NCBI GenBank assembly: GCA_902583295.1
Contig: CACHUY010000008.1
Coordinates: 1 to 44,484, forward strand
DNA length: 44,484 bases
Direction: 5' to 3'
DNA from: an uncultured Pelagibacteraceae bacterium
Lineage (GTDB): Bacteria > Pseudomonadota > Alphaproteobacteria > Pelagibacterales > Pelagibacteraceae
The notes under the pieces were generated by a model that was not told the origin of the DNA, searched no databases, and saw only the letters and a program-made list of their open reading frames with translations. This document shows, piece by piece, positions 8,957 to 18,123 of the stretch. Position 1 is the stretch's first letter. Every line of letters starts with the position of its first letter. The translations under genes and the position numbers were made by a program.

Positions 8957-11119
8957 ATGCAAGAAAAATACATAAATATTAAAAGTTTAAAAGTATCAAA
9001 TGATCTTGTTCGATTTGTTAAGGATGAGTTGCTAAAAGAAACAGAAATATCACCAGAAAATTTTTGGGCAGGTTTCGAAAAAACAGTCAATGATTTAGCC
9101 CCTAAAAATAGAGAATTAATTAGTATTAGAAAAAATTTACAGAATAAAATTGACGATTGGCATATCAAAAACAAAGGATCAGAATTTAATTTTGAAGACT
9201 ATAAAAAATTTTTAATTGAAATAGGCTATTTAAAAAATGAGGGACCTGATTTTCAAATTGAAACAAAAGATGTTGATGACGAGATAGCAAAAATTGCAGG
9301 ACCTCAATTGGTAGTGCCAGTTATGAACGCAAGATATGCACTGAATGCTGCAAATGCAAGATGGATGAGTTTATATGATAGCCTTTACGGAACCGATATT
9401 ATTGAACAATCAGAAGATAGTGTTTCAGAGAGATATGATCCACTAAGAGGTGAAATGGTTATTAGGTATGGAAGAGATTTTTTAGATAAATATTTTCCGT
9501 TAAAAAATTTAAGCTGGAAGAAAATAACAAGCTTTGCTGTAAAAGACCAAAAGCTAAAAATCCTTAAAGGTGCTGATTTAGTTAGTTTGATAGATGAAGA
9601 TAAATTTATTGGTCACAGAGGTGAAAGCGATAATCCCAATGCAATAATTTTAAAAAATAATAATTTGCATATTGAAATTTTAAAAGACTCTAGAGCGTTT
9701 GCTGCTCAACAGGATCATGCAGGTATCAGCGATATAATAGTAGAGTCTGCAATATCAACTATTTGTGATAATGAAGACAGTGTAGCTGCAGTTGACTCAG
9801 AAGATAAAATTATTTGTTACAGAAATTGGTTAGGTTTAATGCGTGGAGATCTAAAGTCAAAATTTGAAAAAGATGGAAAATTATATGAGAGAAAGCTAAA
9901 TCCAAATAGAAGTTATATTTCTAGGGATGGTAAAGGTTTAAAATTACATGGCAGAAGCCTTCTACTTGTAAGAAATGTTGGGCATTTAATGACAAACCCA
10001 TCTATTATTTTAGATGATGGAAATGAAGTGCCAGAAGGTATTTTAGATGCATTTATAACAACAGCTGCAGCACTTCATGATTTAAAGAAAAAAAATAATT
10101 CACGAACTGGATCTGTATATATTGTTAAACCTAAAATGCATGGACCAGATGAAACAGCATTTACAGATTTAATTTTTTCAAAAGTAGAAGAAGTTTTAGG
10201 ATTAAAAAAATATACATGCAAAATAGGAATAATGGATGAAGAAAGAAGAACATCCTCTAACTTGAAAGAGTGTATTAGGTCCTTAAAAAATAGAGTATTT
10301 TTTATAAATACTGGATTTTTAGATAGAACTGGTGATGAAATGCATACATCAATGATGGCAGGACCTATGATTAAAAAAGGAGAAATGAAGTCATCAAAAT
10401 GGATTACAGCCTACGAAAATAGAAATGTGGATATTGGATTAAAATGTGGTTTTTCTGGTAAAGCTCAAATTGGTAAAGGTATGTGGGCTATGCCTGATAA
10501 AATGAAAGACATGATGGAACAAAAAACAGGCCATTTAAAAGCTGGTGCAAATTGTGCTTGGGTGCCATCTCCAACTGCTGCTGCTTTACACGCGCTACAT
10601 TACCATGAAATAAATATTTTTGATGAACAGAAAAAAATTTTAAATAGAGATCAAGCAAAACTTGATGATCTTCTAACAATACCAGTAGCAGATAGAACTA
10701 ATTGGTCTGTTGAAGAAATTAATAATGAAATTAGCAACTCAGCTCAAACATTACTTGGATATGTTGTAAGATGGGTTGACCAAGGAATAGGTTGTTCTAA
10801 AGTTCCAGATATAAACAATGTAGGTCTAATGGAAGATAGAGCAACTTTAAGAATTTCCTCACAACATATTGCAAACTGGATACATCACGGAATTACTACA
10901 GAAATTCAAGTAACAGAAATTATGAAAGAAATGGCAAAAATTGTCGATGGTCAAAATAAAAATGACTCTAAATATATCAAAATGAGTGATGACTTTGGAA
11001 ACTCGGTAGCTTTCAAAACTGCATGTGATTTAGTATTTAAAGGTAAACAGCAGCCCTCTGGATATACTGAACCATTATTACATATTAATAGATTAAAAAA
11101 AAAATCTAATCTGAATTAG
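8957..11119 (+). CDS. glcB: Malate synthase G
   Basis: Condenses glyoxylate with acetyl-CoA to form malate. The 720 aa length is that of the large monomeric G isoform. Recognisable blocks include RNVGHLMTNPSIILDDG, the GSVYIVKPKMHGPDE stretch, the catalytic-region motif GFLDRTGDEMHTSM, and AGANCAWVPSPTAAALHALHYH near the C-terminal catalytic domain. Expression is evidently governed by the tandem glycine riboswitch directly upstream. Since glycine and glyoxylate are interconvertible, the switch links carbon entry into the TCA cycle to glycine supply. No isocitrate lyase is in the window. Its 3' end overlaps convergent recR by 14 nt. Confidence 0.97.
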   Translation: MQEKYINIKSLKVSNDLVRFVKDELLKETEISPENFWAGFEKTVNDLAPKNRELISIRKNLQNKIDDWHIKNKGSEFNFEDYKKFLIEIGYLKNEGPDFQIETKDVDDEIAKIAGPQLVVPVMNARYALNAANARWMSLYDSLYGTDIIEQSEDSVSERYDPLRGEMVIRYGRDFLDKYFPLKNLSWKKITSFAVKDQKLKILKGADLVSLIDEDKFIGHRGESDNPNAIILKNNNLHIEILKDSRAFAAQQDHAGISDIIVESAISTICDNEDSVAAVDSEDKIICYRNWLGLMRGDLKSKFEKDGKLYERKLNPNRSYISRDGKGLKLHGRSLLLVRNVGHLMTNPSIILDDGNEVPEGILDAFITTAAALHDLKKKNNSRTGSVYIVKPKMHGPDETAFTDLIFSKVEEVLGLKKYTCKIGIMDEERRTSSNLKECIRSLKNRVFFINTGFLDRTGDEMHTSMMAGPMIKKGEMKSSKWITAYENRNVDIGLKCGFSGKAQIGKGMWAMPDKMKDMMEQKTGHLKAGANCAWVPSPTAAALHALHYHEINIFDEQKKILNRDQAKLDDLLTIPVADRTNWSVEEINNEISNSAQTLLGYVVRWVDQGIGCSKVPDINNVGLMEDRATLRISSQHIANWIHHGITTEIQVTEIMKEMAKIVDGQNKNDSKYIKMSDDFGNSVAFKTACDLVFKGKQQPSGYTEPLLHINRLKKKSNLN

Positions 11120-11723
11120 AAATTAAATTTGAACGGTTTTTAAAAGCTGAAAATAAAGTTCCATCATCCAAACTTTCTATTTCACCACCAACAGGTAGAC
11201 CCTGAGCCAACTTCGTTACTTTAACCTCAATACCTTTAAGACTGTCCTGTATATAATATGCAGTTGTCTGGCCCTCGACTGTTGCGCTTGTAGCTAAGAT
11301 TACTTCATTAATATTATCTTTTTTTACTCTTTCTACTAAAGAATTAATTAGCAAGTCCTCTTTTTTTTGACCAACTGATGAAATTGTACCTCCTAAAATA
11401 TGAAAATATCCACTAAATATATTAGAACTTTCTATGCTCCATTGATCAGATATATTCTCAACAACACATATCTTATCATATTTTTTTTCAACAATCTTAC
11501 AATTATCAAAATTACAATCGATTGAATTTGATTTTAAAGTTCCACAAATCTTACAACGAACAATATTTTTGTATACATCGGCTAATGACTTTGCCAAAGG
11601 CTTAACAAGTTCATCACGATTATTTATTAATTTTAATACAATTCGCTTTGCCGATTTGGGTCCTAAGCCTGGTAGTTTAGATATTAGTTTAACTAGCTCT
11701 TCTATTTCGTTAATGTTTTGCAT
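11106..11723 (-). CDS. recR: Recombination protein RecR
   Basis: RecFOR-pathway protein that helps load RecA onto gapped DNA. At 205 aa it has the expected order: helix-hairpin-helix (LPGLGPKSAKRI, about 15-26), a cysteine zinc module (C57 and C60, then a second pair spaced CNFDNC instead of the usual CxxC), a Toprim domain (CVVE...HILGGTISS), and the C-terminal ATSATVEGQTTAYYI and LAQGLPVGGEIESLD segments. It starts 3 nt after the ybaB stop, in the standard dnaX-ybaB-recR order. The wider spacing of the second Cys pair is a minor variant. Confidence 0.95.
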   Translation of the reverse strand: MQNINEIEELVKLISKLPGLGPKSAKRIVLKLINNRDELVKPLAKSLADVYKNIVRCKICGTLKSNSIDCNFDNCKIVEKKYDKICVVENISDQWSIESSNIFSGYFHILGGTISSVGQKKEDLLINSLVERVKKDNINEVILATSATVEGQTTAYYIQDSLKGIEVKVTKLAQGLPVGGEIESLDDGTLFSAFKNRSNLISNSD

Positions 11724-11726
11724 GAA

Positions 11727-12044
11727 TTATAAAGGCCATTTAAAACCAGGTATACCAAAACCACCTGTAGCTTTTGAAATTTCTTCAGAAGTCTTTGATT
11801 TTAACTGTGCTTTAGCGTTATTGTGAGCAGCAACAATTAAATCTTCAATAATAGCCTTGTCCTCTTTCATAATTTCGTCAGACAATTTTATTGTTTGCAT
11901 TTCACCTTCACCATCAAGAGTTATTGTTACAGAATTAGAACCAGAAACGCCCTCTACTCTTATTTCCTTAATTTTCTGCTGGCTTTCTTTCATTTTTGCC
12001 TCAAGCTCTTTGGCTTTATCTAAAATCTTACTAAAATCAGTCAT
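11727..12044 (-). CDS. YbaB/EbfC family nucleoid-associated protein
   Basis: Small DNA-binding protein of about 105 aa, predicted to form the tweezer-like dimers of the YbaB family. The sequence has an N-terminal helix with KAKELEAKMKESQQKIKEIRVEG, a central beta region (SVTITLDGEGEMQTIKLSDE) and a C-terminal helix ending in a Gly/Pro-rich tail. I chose the ATG at 12044 (MTDFSKIL), which matches the family start. A possible ATG four codons upstream would deepen the overlap with dnaX. The chosen start overlaps the dnaX stop by 8 nt, suggesting translational coupling. Found between dnaX and recR in many bacteria. Confidence 0.92.
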   Translation of the reverse strand: MTDFSKILDKAKELEAKMKESQQKIKEIRVEGVSGSNSVTITLDGEGEMQTIKLSDEIMKEDKAIIEDLIVAAHNNAKAQLKSKTSEEISKATGGFGIPGFKWPL

Positions 12045-13680
12045 TCTGACCTTCATCCTTTTTTATCTTAACGTCTATTAATTCTGCATCAGGAAAATTT
12101 TCTATTATATTTTTATAAGCTTCTGAAGTTTTTGCTTCATCAATTAAAACTTTCTTATTGTTAAGTTGTTTTTCTTTAACAGACATTTCGCCTTTAGATT
12201 TACTAAAAGTAATAATCCATCGCTCAGCGGTCCAATCAAAAAGTTTCGATGATAAATCTTTAACAAAATCTTTATCTAAACTATCATTAAAAGATATTTC
12301 TATTCTGTTTTTTTCAAATTTTACTAGATTGACATTTTTTTCTAATTCATATTTCAATTTGATTTCTTTTTTTTCTGAGCAGATTAATAACAAATCATCA
12401 AAGGAATTTATAAGTATTTTATTTTCTGCCTTAATTTCAGTTTGTACTTGTGGTTTATTCTTTTCTTCTTGAGAAATATTTTTTATTTGATCTATTATTT
12501 TATTTGAGGTTATATTTTCTTCAATTTCATTGGTTGCTCTTTTTTCAGTTTCAGGCTCAATTTTTTTTTGTAGTTTCACAGACTGTAAATACATTAATCT
12601 GATAAGAAACATCTCAATCGACAAATGTTGATTTGAAACTATGTCTAATTCTTCAAGAGAGCTAATTGCAAATTGCCAAAACAATACTAACACATCAGAC
12701 TCTACTTTATTTGAAATACTTTTTATTTTCGAAAACTCCTCATCATTTAAAGAAAAATTTGTACTTTCTAGTGTTAAAGAATTTATGTTTTTAAAATAAT
12801 ACAACAATTCTAAGAAATCATTTAAAAATACTTTAGGTTCAACCCCTTGATCGTAAATTTTTCTATAAATATTTATAACTTTACTTTCTTCACCTTTTAA
12901 TATTAGTTCAAATAAATCAATTAATTGAGATTTATCAAAGTAGCCAAATATTTTTTGTGCTGCGTTTAAATCTAATTCAGTATTTTCATCTAAACTTAAT
13001 AAAGCTCTATCTAATAAAGATAACGCATCTCTAACTGAACCTTCTGAAATTTTTACAATTAATTTTAAAGCTTCGTCAGTAACTTTACCATTTTCTTTAT
13101 CTTTAACTTTTTTTATAAACTCAAATAATTCTGATGATTTAATTCTAGATAAATCAAATCTTTGGCATCTAGACACAACGGTGATTGGAATTTTTTTAAT
13201 TTCAGTAGTCGCAAAAATAAACTTAAGATATTCAGGTGGTTCTTCTAATGTTTTTAAAAGAGCATTAAATGCCTGTCTGCTAAGCATGTGCACTTCATCA
13301 ATTATAAAAATTTTATATTTAGCTGAAGTTGGTCCATATCTAGAAAATTCTATGAGATCTCTAACATCATCTACACCAGTTTTACTAGCTGCATCCATTT
13401 CCAAAACATCAATATGATTAGAACTTGCAATGGAGTCACAATTCTCACATTTTACTTTACATTTATTTTCAATTCCATTTGAACAATTAAGAGTCTTTGC
13501 AACAATCCTGGCTATTGTAGTTTTTCCAATTCCTCGAATGCCTGTGAATAAATACGCATTTGGAATTTTGTCTGCTTTAATTGAATTTGTTATTGTTTCT
13601 GCAACCACTTCCTGGCCTAATAGATCGTCAAAAGTTTGCGGTCTATATTTTAATGCCAGTACTTTCGAATTATTGTTCAT
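12037..13680 (-). CDS. dnaX: DNA polymerase III subunits gamma/tau
   Basis: Clamp-loader ATPase. At 547 aa it has domain I with Walker A (FTGIRGIGKTTIARI), a four-cysteine zinc module (CSNG..CKVKCENC), Walker B (IIDEVHML) and sensor/SRC motifs. Domains II-III follow to about residue 368, then a Lys/Glu-rich linker and a C-terminal tau-like region. A run of nine A residues (complement of 12561-12569) encodes part of Q371-K372-K373, immediately after domain III. A -1 slip there would add one Asn and stop, giving a gamma-like product of 374 aa. Lies directly downstream of the SRP RNA gene and is coupled to ybaB. Confidence 0.96.
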   Translation of the reverse strand: MNNNSKVLALKYRPQTFDDLLGQEVVAETITNSIKADKIPNAYLFTGIRGIGKTTIARIVAKTLNCSNGIENKCKVKCENCDSIASSNHIDVLEMDAASKTGVDDVRDLIEFSRYGPTSAKYKIFIIDEVHMLSRQAFNALLKTLEEPPEYLKFIFATTEIKKIPITVVSRCQRFDLSRIKSSELFEFIKKVKDKENGKVTDEALKLIVKISEGSVRDALSLLDRALLSLDENTELDLNAAQKIFGYFDKSQLIDLFELILKGEESKVINIYRKIYDQGVEPKVFLNDFLELLYYFKNINSLTLESTNFSLNDEEFSKIKSISNKVESDVLVLFWQFAISSLEELDIVSNQHLSIEMFLIRLMYLQSVKLQKKIEPETEKRATNEIEENITSNKIIDQIKNISQEEKNKPQVQTEIKAENKILINSFDDLLLICSEKKEIKLKYELEKNVNLVKFEKNRIEISFNDSLDKDFVKDLSSKLFDWTAERWIITFSKSKGEMSVKEKQLNNKKVLIDEAKTSEAYKNIIENFPDAELIDVKIKKDEGQND

Positions 13681-13688
13681 ATATATTA

Positions 13689-13772
13689 GGAGACTAGAAC
13701 CTGAATAACTGTCTCTACGACTGCTTCCGTTAAGATCTGGTCGGGTTCAAGCAGCATCCACCTCTAGCCTCC
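13689..13772 (-). ncRNA. ffs: Signal recognition particle RNA (4.5S, small bacterial type)
   Basis: Read on the minus strand, the RNA starts GGAGGCTAGA and ends TCTAGTCTCC, forming a 10-bp terminal helix with one G-U pair. The apical domain aligns base for base with E. coli domain IV: CCAGATC on the 5' side and GGAAGCAG on the 3' side form the Ffh-binding symmetric and asymmetric loops. The closing tetraloop is UAAC, which fits the URRC class known in some SRP RNAs, instead of GGAA. It lies between pheA and dnaX, a common place for ffs. The true ends may extend a few bases. Confidence 0.9.
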
Positions 13773-13818
13773 AAAAGTATTATAGCAGTTATATTTTCTA
13801 ATCTACAAGAAAAGATTA

Positions 13819-14655
13819 TTACTTACTTTCTCTCAACTTATCTGCTTCAAAAACACCTAAGACGTGAAAATCTTCACAATGAAGACCTAGTTCCTCTAAA
13901 GATTTTTGAACTTTTTTATCTTCAATGTGTCCATCTAGGTCACATAAGAAAAAATAGGAATCGAATGAGTTTTTTTCTGGATAGCTCTGCAGTTTAGTTA
14001 AATTAACTCCATTAATTGCAAATCCTCCTAGTGATTGATAAAGAGCAGCTGGTTTACTTTTGAGTTTAAATAAAAAAGACGTAATATAATTTTTATCTTT
14101 AAATTCAGGTTGGGAAATATTTTTACCCATAACTAAAAATCTTGTTAAGTTTCCATTCTCATTTTCAATATTTTTTTTAATTACCTCTAGTCCATAAATT
14201 TCAGCACTTAAAGATGAAGCTATAGCAGCTTGCTTAGTATTTTTAGTTTTTGAAATCATTTCAGCAGAACCTGCTGTATCTGCTCTAATATGTTCTATTA
14301 AATTATTTTCTTTTATAAATTTTGAACACTGTGATAGTCCCTGTGCATGAGAGTAAACTTCTCTAATATCTTTTAATTTTGAGCCTGGTTGACCTAATAA
14401 ATTATGTTCAATTTTTTGAAAATGTTCCATATAAATATTTAATCTATGTTTAAATATTAAATACTCAATTCCAATGTTCCCTGTTATTCTGTTAGACTCG
14501 GGTATAATTATTTTACTTTCTGGTTCAAGCGATGCCTTATTAAAACACTCATCAAAAGTTTTACATGGAAGTATATCTGCATCTGGATCAACTGATAAGG
14601 CTGCTAAGTGTGAATAAGCACCAAATGTACCTTGGAAATAAATTTTACTCATCAA
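13819..14655 (-). CDS. pheA: Prephenate dehydratase
   Basis: Converts prephenate to phenylpyruvate in phenylalanine synthesis. This is the 278 aa monofunctional form without chorismate mutase. The N-terminus has the YFQGTFGAYSHLAA signature; the middle contains KIIIPESNRITGNI, SHAQGLSQC and the catalytic-region TAGSAEMI (the Thr of this motif is the family catalytic residue). A C-terminal ACT domain (about 190-270) is expected to bind phenylalanine; its usual ESRP-like signature reads LQSYPEKN here. It overlaps the kdsB stop by 4 nt, so the two genes are coupled. Confidence 0.95.
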   Translation of the reverse strand: MMSKIYFQGTFGAYSHLAALSVDPDADILPCKTFDECFNKASLEPESKIIIPESNRITGNIGIEYLIFKHRLNIYMEHFQKIEHNLLGQPGSKLKDIREVYSHAQGLSQCSKFIKENNLIEHIRADTAGSAEMISKTKNTKQAAIASSLSAEIYGLEVIKKNIENENGNLTRFLVMGKNISQPEFKDKNYITSFLFKLKSKPAALYQSLGGFAINGVNLTKLQSYPEKNSFDSYFFLCDLDGHIEDKKVQKSLEELGLHCEDFHVLGVFEADKLRESK

Positions 14656-15383
14656 TCTTTATATTCCATAATTTTTTTTAAGGCTATATAATCTTCTTCG
14701 GTATCTACTCCTATTGGAGGTGATTTAGCTAAAGCAACATTTATCTTAATACTATTATCTAGTGCTCTTAGCTGTTCTAATCTTTGCTCAATTTCGTTTT
14801 TAGACTGATTTAATTCAACAAATTTTTCAAGTGTTTCGGCAGAATAACAATAAATACCAATGTGATGATAAACTTTGTCTAATTTTTTAGATATCCGTGA
14901 AAATGATTCCGCTTCAGAAAAAGAGTCTTCTTGAAGATTAGATTTTGTTTGAACTTTGACGATATTTTCATTTTGAAAATCTTTTTCATTTTCCATTTTT
15001 GCAGCAAGCGTACCCATTTTTGATTGGTAGTTAATCATTTTGTCTTTTAAATTTACTATATCTTCTATATTAATCGCTGGCTCGTCTCCTTGTAAGTTCA
15101 TGATTAAATCCACATCATTAAGTTTCATTTTTTTAAAAGCTTCATATATTCTGTCCGTTCCAGTTTTATGATTATTGCTAGTTAAAATGGCTCTACCTCC
15201 ATTAATAGTGACATCTTCAACAATTTCCTTATTTTCAGTAGCTACTACTACATCTCCAATATCAGCGTCTTGAGCTCTTTTTAAAACATGAGAAATAATA
15301 GATTTATTGTTTATTTTTAACAAAGGTTTTCCAGGTAATCTGTTGGCTCCCATTCTGGATGGTATAATGATCAAGATTTTCAT
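14652..15383 (-). CDS. kdsB: 3-deoxy-manno-octulosonate cytidylyltransferase (CMP-Kdo synthetase)
   Basis: Activates Kdo with CTP for attachment to lipid A. It is 243 aa, close to the family length. The N-terminal nucleotide-binding signature is IIPSRMGANRLPGKPLL. The conserved VVVATEN, NLQGDEPAI and HHIGIYCYSAETL motifs follow, with GVDTEEDY near the C-terminus. The product of kdsD (20408-21376) feeds the same pathway. kdsB leads the kdsB-pheA-ffs-dnaX-ybaB-recR block and is divergent from the cytochrome c gene 111 bp away; the kdsB/pheA/cytochrome c grouping recurs in Alphaproteobacteria. Confidence 0.95.
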   Translation of the reverse strand: MKILIIIPSRMGANRLPGKPLLKINNKSIISHVLKRAQDADIGDVVVATENKEIVEDVTINGGRAILTSNNHKTGTDRIYEAFKKMKLNDVDLIMNLQGDEPAINIEDIVNLKDKMINYQSKMGTLAAKMENEKDFQNENIVKVQTKSNLQEDSFSEAESFSRISKKLDKVYHHIGIYCYSAETLEKFVELNQSKNEIEQRLEQLRALDNSIKINVALAKSPPIGVDTEEDYIALKKIMEYKD

Positions 15384-15444
15384 AAGTACTGAATTAATTA
15401 TACCTATTACATACCAATAGAGGCAAATTTATACAGATAATTTT

Positions 15445-15463
15445 GATAAATTTTTAATTTATC
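15445..15463. repeat. AT-rich inverted repeat between kdsB and the cytochrome c gene
   Basis: GATAAATT and AATTTATC form a perfect 8-bp inverted repeat around a TTT centre, 32 bp upstream of the cytochrome c start in the divergent intergenic region. It could be an operator for either gene, or chance in AT-rich DNA. Confidence 0.4.
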
Positions 15464-15494
15464 GTGATATATGTTCAAAATTATTTAATAAAAA

Positions 15495-16034
15495 ATGGAT
15501 TCTTTCGAAATTAATAAAATAGTTGCTGCAGTTTTAATGGTTGCACTTTTAGTAATAGGTATTGGAAAATTATCAGATATTATTTTTCATGTAGAAAAAC
15601 CGAAAACTCCAGGTTATGCGATAGATGTAGAAGAAGCGACAACGGTTTCATCTACGACAAAAGCAAGTGTAGAAGAGAAAATCGATATTGATGCATTAAT
15701 GGCAATGGGCGATCTAACTCACGGTGAAAAAGTTTTTAAGAAATGCGCTGCATGTCACTCTATTGTCAAAGGTGGAAAAAATAATATTGGTCCAGCTTTA
15801 TATAATGTTGTTGGTAGAAAAACTGGAGTAGTCTCTGATTACAAATATTCTAAAGCATTAGCGTCTTACGATAAAGAGTGGACAGTAGAGGAGCTGAATG
15901 GTTATTTAATCAAGCCTGCCAAATGGATCAAAGGAACAAAGATGGCTTTTGCTGGATTAAGAAAAGAAAAAGATAGAGCTTCTGTAATTAAATATCTTAA
16001 CCAAAACTCAGATAATCCTTTATCATTACCTTAG
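15495..16034 (+). CDS. Membrane-anchored class I cytochrome c (CycM-like)
   Basis: Probable electron carrier between the bc1 complex and the terminal oxidase, tethered to the inner membrane facing the periplasm. At 179 aa it has one N-terminal hydrophobic segment (about residues 9-30) with no obvious cleavage site, then a linker rich in Thr, Ser and Glu (about 36-65) and a class I cytochrome domain. Heme is attached at C84-A-A-C-H88; M151 in KGTKMAF is the probable axial ligand. This resembles the c-552/CycM type of Alphaproteobacteria. Its last 9 nt overlap convergent argF. The exact respiratory partner cannot be read from the sequence. Confidence 0.9.
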   Translation: MDSFEINKIVAAVLMVALLVIGIGKLSDIIFHVEKPKTPGYAIDVEEATTVSSTTKASVEEKIDIDALMAMGDLTHGEKVFKKCAACHSIVKGGKNNIGPALYNVVGRKTGVVSDYKYSKALASYDKEWTVEELNGYLIKPAKWIKGTKMAFAGLRKEKDRASVIKYLNQNSDNPLSLP

Positions 16035-16955
16035 TTTTCCAAAACAGTATAATAAAATACTTTTCTGAACATGAACTCTATTTAGAGCTTGCTGCCACAC
16101 ATGAGATTTTTTTCCTAAAAAAATATCATCAGTTACCTCATTACCTCTTGGAAGACAATGTAGGAAAATACAATCCTTTTTTGCATACCCCATGAGTTTT
16201 TTATCAATTTTAAATTTTTTAAATTGAGATATTTTTTTTTTCTTATTAACTTTATCATTCAAAGAAATAACTTTATCAGAAAAAATTACATCTGCATTTG
16301 AAACTGCTTTTTTTGGTTCGTTGTAAATAAAAATTTTTTTTTTATTTTTTTTTACCCAGTTTCTTACTTTTGTACCAGGTTCAAATTTTTTTGGACAACC
16401 TATACTGAGTTTAAATGAAAATTTTACTGATGCTGCAATCAGACTATCTAAAACATTGTTAGAGTCTCCAATCCAGCAAATATTTAGTTTTGAAATAGGT
16501 TTTTTCTTTATTTCTTCAACAGTAAACACATCAGATAAAACTTGTGTCGGATGAGATGATGGACTAAGACCGTTAATTACCGGAATTGAAAGATATTTTC
16601 TAAAATTTTCAACCTTTTTATCACTATCAGTTCTCAACATAAATCCATCACCGTATGTTGAAAGAATTTTTGCAGTATCTGCAATGCTTTCACCACCCTG
16701 TCCTAGATGAAGCTCATTTGATCTAAGAGTTAAAGTGCCTCCTCCAAGTTGTTTAATTGCTAGATAAAAACTTAATCTTGTCCTTAAACTTGACTTTTCA
16801 AACATTTGAATAAGTAGCTTTCCCTTCAAAGGGGATCCTTTATCGACTTCAAGTGTACTTAGTTTTTTTCTCAATTTTTTTCTTCTCTTTGCATCTATTA
16901 TTATTTTTTTAAGATCTCTAGAAGAAATGTCTTTTAAATTGATAAAGTGTTTCAT
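16026..16955 (-). CDS. argF: Ornithine carbamoyltransferase
   Basis: Forms citrulline from ornithine and carbamoyl phosphate. It is 309 aa. The carbamoyl-phosphate loop reads SSLRTRLSF, where most members have STRTR. Other signatures are LGGGTLTLRSNELHLGQGES-like text, HPTQVLSD and the ornithine-site Cys motif LHCLPRGNEV. The last is shorter than the usual HCLPAxRGxEV, lacking two residues. It follows argD with 1 nt between the stop and start codons. Together with argJ this covers three arginine steps in the window. Confidence 0.94.
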   Translation of the reverse strand: MKHFINLKDISSRDLKKIIIDAKRRKKLRKKLSTLEVDKGSPLKGKLLIQMFEKSSLRTRLSFYLAIKQLGGGTLTLRSNELHLGQGGESIADTAKILSTYGDGFMLRTDSDKKVENFRKYLSIPVINGLSPSSHPTQVLSDVFTVEEIKKKPISKLNICWIGDSNNVLDSLIAASVKFSFKLSIGCPKKFEPGTKVRNWVKKNKKKIFIYNEPKKAVSNADVIFSDKVISLNDKVNKKKKISQFKKFKIDKKLMGYAKKDCIFLHCLPRGNEVTDDIFLGKKSHVWQQALNRVHVQKSILLYCFGKLR

Positions 16956-16956
16956 T

Positions 16957-18123
16957 TTAATTTAATTCTTTACAAACTTTATTTATTATTTTTAAAGCTT
17001 GATCAACTTCGTTTTTTTTAACATTCAGTGGAGGTAAAATTCTAACAACATTTTCTGCTGCACGTATAGTTAATAGCTTATTATCCATCAGTTTTTTTAT
17101 AAATTTTGTCTGATCTTCATGTAGCTGAATACCAATCAAAAGTCCCTTACCTCTTATATTTTTTATTATTTTTGGATAAACATTCTTTAAATTATTTAAT
17201 TTTAAAAAAAAATATTTAGAAATATTTTTAACATTTTTTAGAAATTTTTTATTTGAAACAATATCCATTACGGTATTTCCAACAGCCATTGCTAATGGAT
17301 TACCACCAAAAGTTGAACCATGTGTTCCTGGTGTCATCCCAGAAGCAACTTTCTTATTCATTAAAACTGCTCCGATAGGGAATCCACCCCCAATCCCTTT
17401 TGCAATTGGCACAATATCTGGCTTTACTTTAGATTTTTCGAATGCAAAAAAATCACCAGATCTTGCTATTCCACATTGAACCTCATCTAAAATTAGAAGT
17501 ATTTTTTTTTGATTACATAACTTTCTCAATTCCACTAAACACCAATCAGGTATTACTTTAATTCCGCCTTCTCCCATAATCGTTTCCACCATAATAGCAG
17601 CTGTATTTTTAGTAATTTTTTTCTTTAAGGACTTGTGATCTCCAAAGACAAAATGATCAAAACCACTTACTTTTGGACCAAACCCCTCGGTCATTTTCTT
17701 TGAACCACTTGCATAAATTGCAGCCAAAGTTCTACCATGAAAGGAATTTCTAACACATAATATTTTGTTTTTATTAGTTTTACCAATTGAATAAAAATAT
17801 CTTCTAGCAACTTTTATTGCAGCCTCAGTAGCTTCTGCTCCACTATTTTGAAACATCACATAATCGGCAAAAGTTTTTTTACACAATTTTCTAGCTAACT
17901 TTTCTCCCTCTGGAATTTGAAAGGCATTTGAAACATGCCATAATTTTTTTGCTTGGGTACTAATCGTTTTTGTAAGTTTAGGGTGTGAATGACCCAATGA
18001 ATTTACAGCAATACCTTGAACAAAATCTAAATATTTTTTGTTATTAGTCGAAAATAAGTAACTTCCTTTACCATACTTAAAAGAAATTTTTTTTCTATTA
18101 TAGTTTTTTGCTAAATACGTCAT
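16957..18123 (-). CDS. argD: Acetylornithine aminotransferase
   Basis: PLP-dependent class III aminotransferase that makes N-acetylornithine from the semialdehyde; family members often also serve the diaminopimelate pathway. It is 388 aa. Recognisable motifs are FVQGIAVNSLGHSHP, FQNSGAEATEAAIKVAR, SFHGRTLAAI and LILDEVQCGIARSG. The PLP lysine is K242 in PIAKGIGGG, and HGSTFGGNPLA follows. First gene of argD-argF. Its start lies 172 bp from divergent gcrA, and I recognise no operator in that gap. Confidence 0.95.
   Translation of the reverse strand: MTYLAKNYNRKKISFKYGKGSYLFSTNNKKYLDFVQGIAVNSLGHSHPKLTKTISTQAKKLWHVSNAFQIPEGEKLARKLCKKTFADYVMFQNSGAEATEAAIKVARRYFYSIGKTNKNKILCVRNSFHGRTLAAIYASGSKKMTEGFGPKVSGFDHFVFGDHKSLKKKITKNTAAIMVETIMGEGGIKVIPDWCLVELRKLCNQKKILLILDEVQCGIARSGDFFAFEKSKVKPDIVPIAKGIGGGFPIGAVLMNKKVASGMTPGTHGSTFGGNPLAMAVGNTVMDIVSNKKFLKNVKNISKYFFLKLNNLKNVYPKIIKNIRGKGLLIGIQLHEDQTKFIKKLMDNKLLTIRAAENVVRILPPLNVKKNEVDQALKIINKVCKELN

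Noticed and set aside
12561-12569. T9 run as a plus-strand terminator
   Set aside because: No stem precedes it and it lies within dnaX coding sequence; the A9 reading on minus is the meaningful one.
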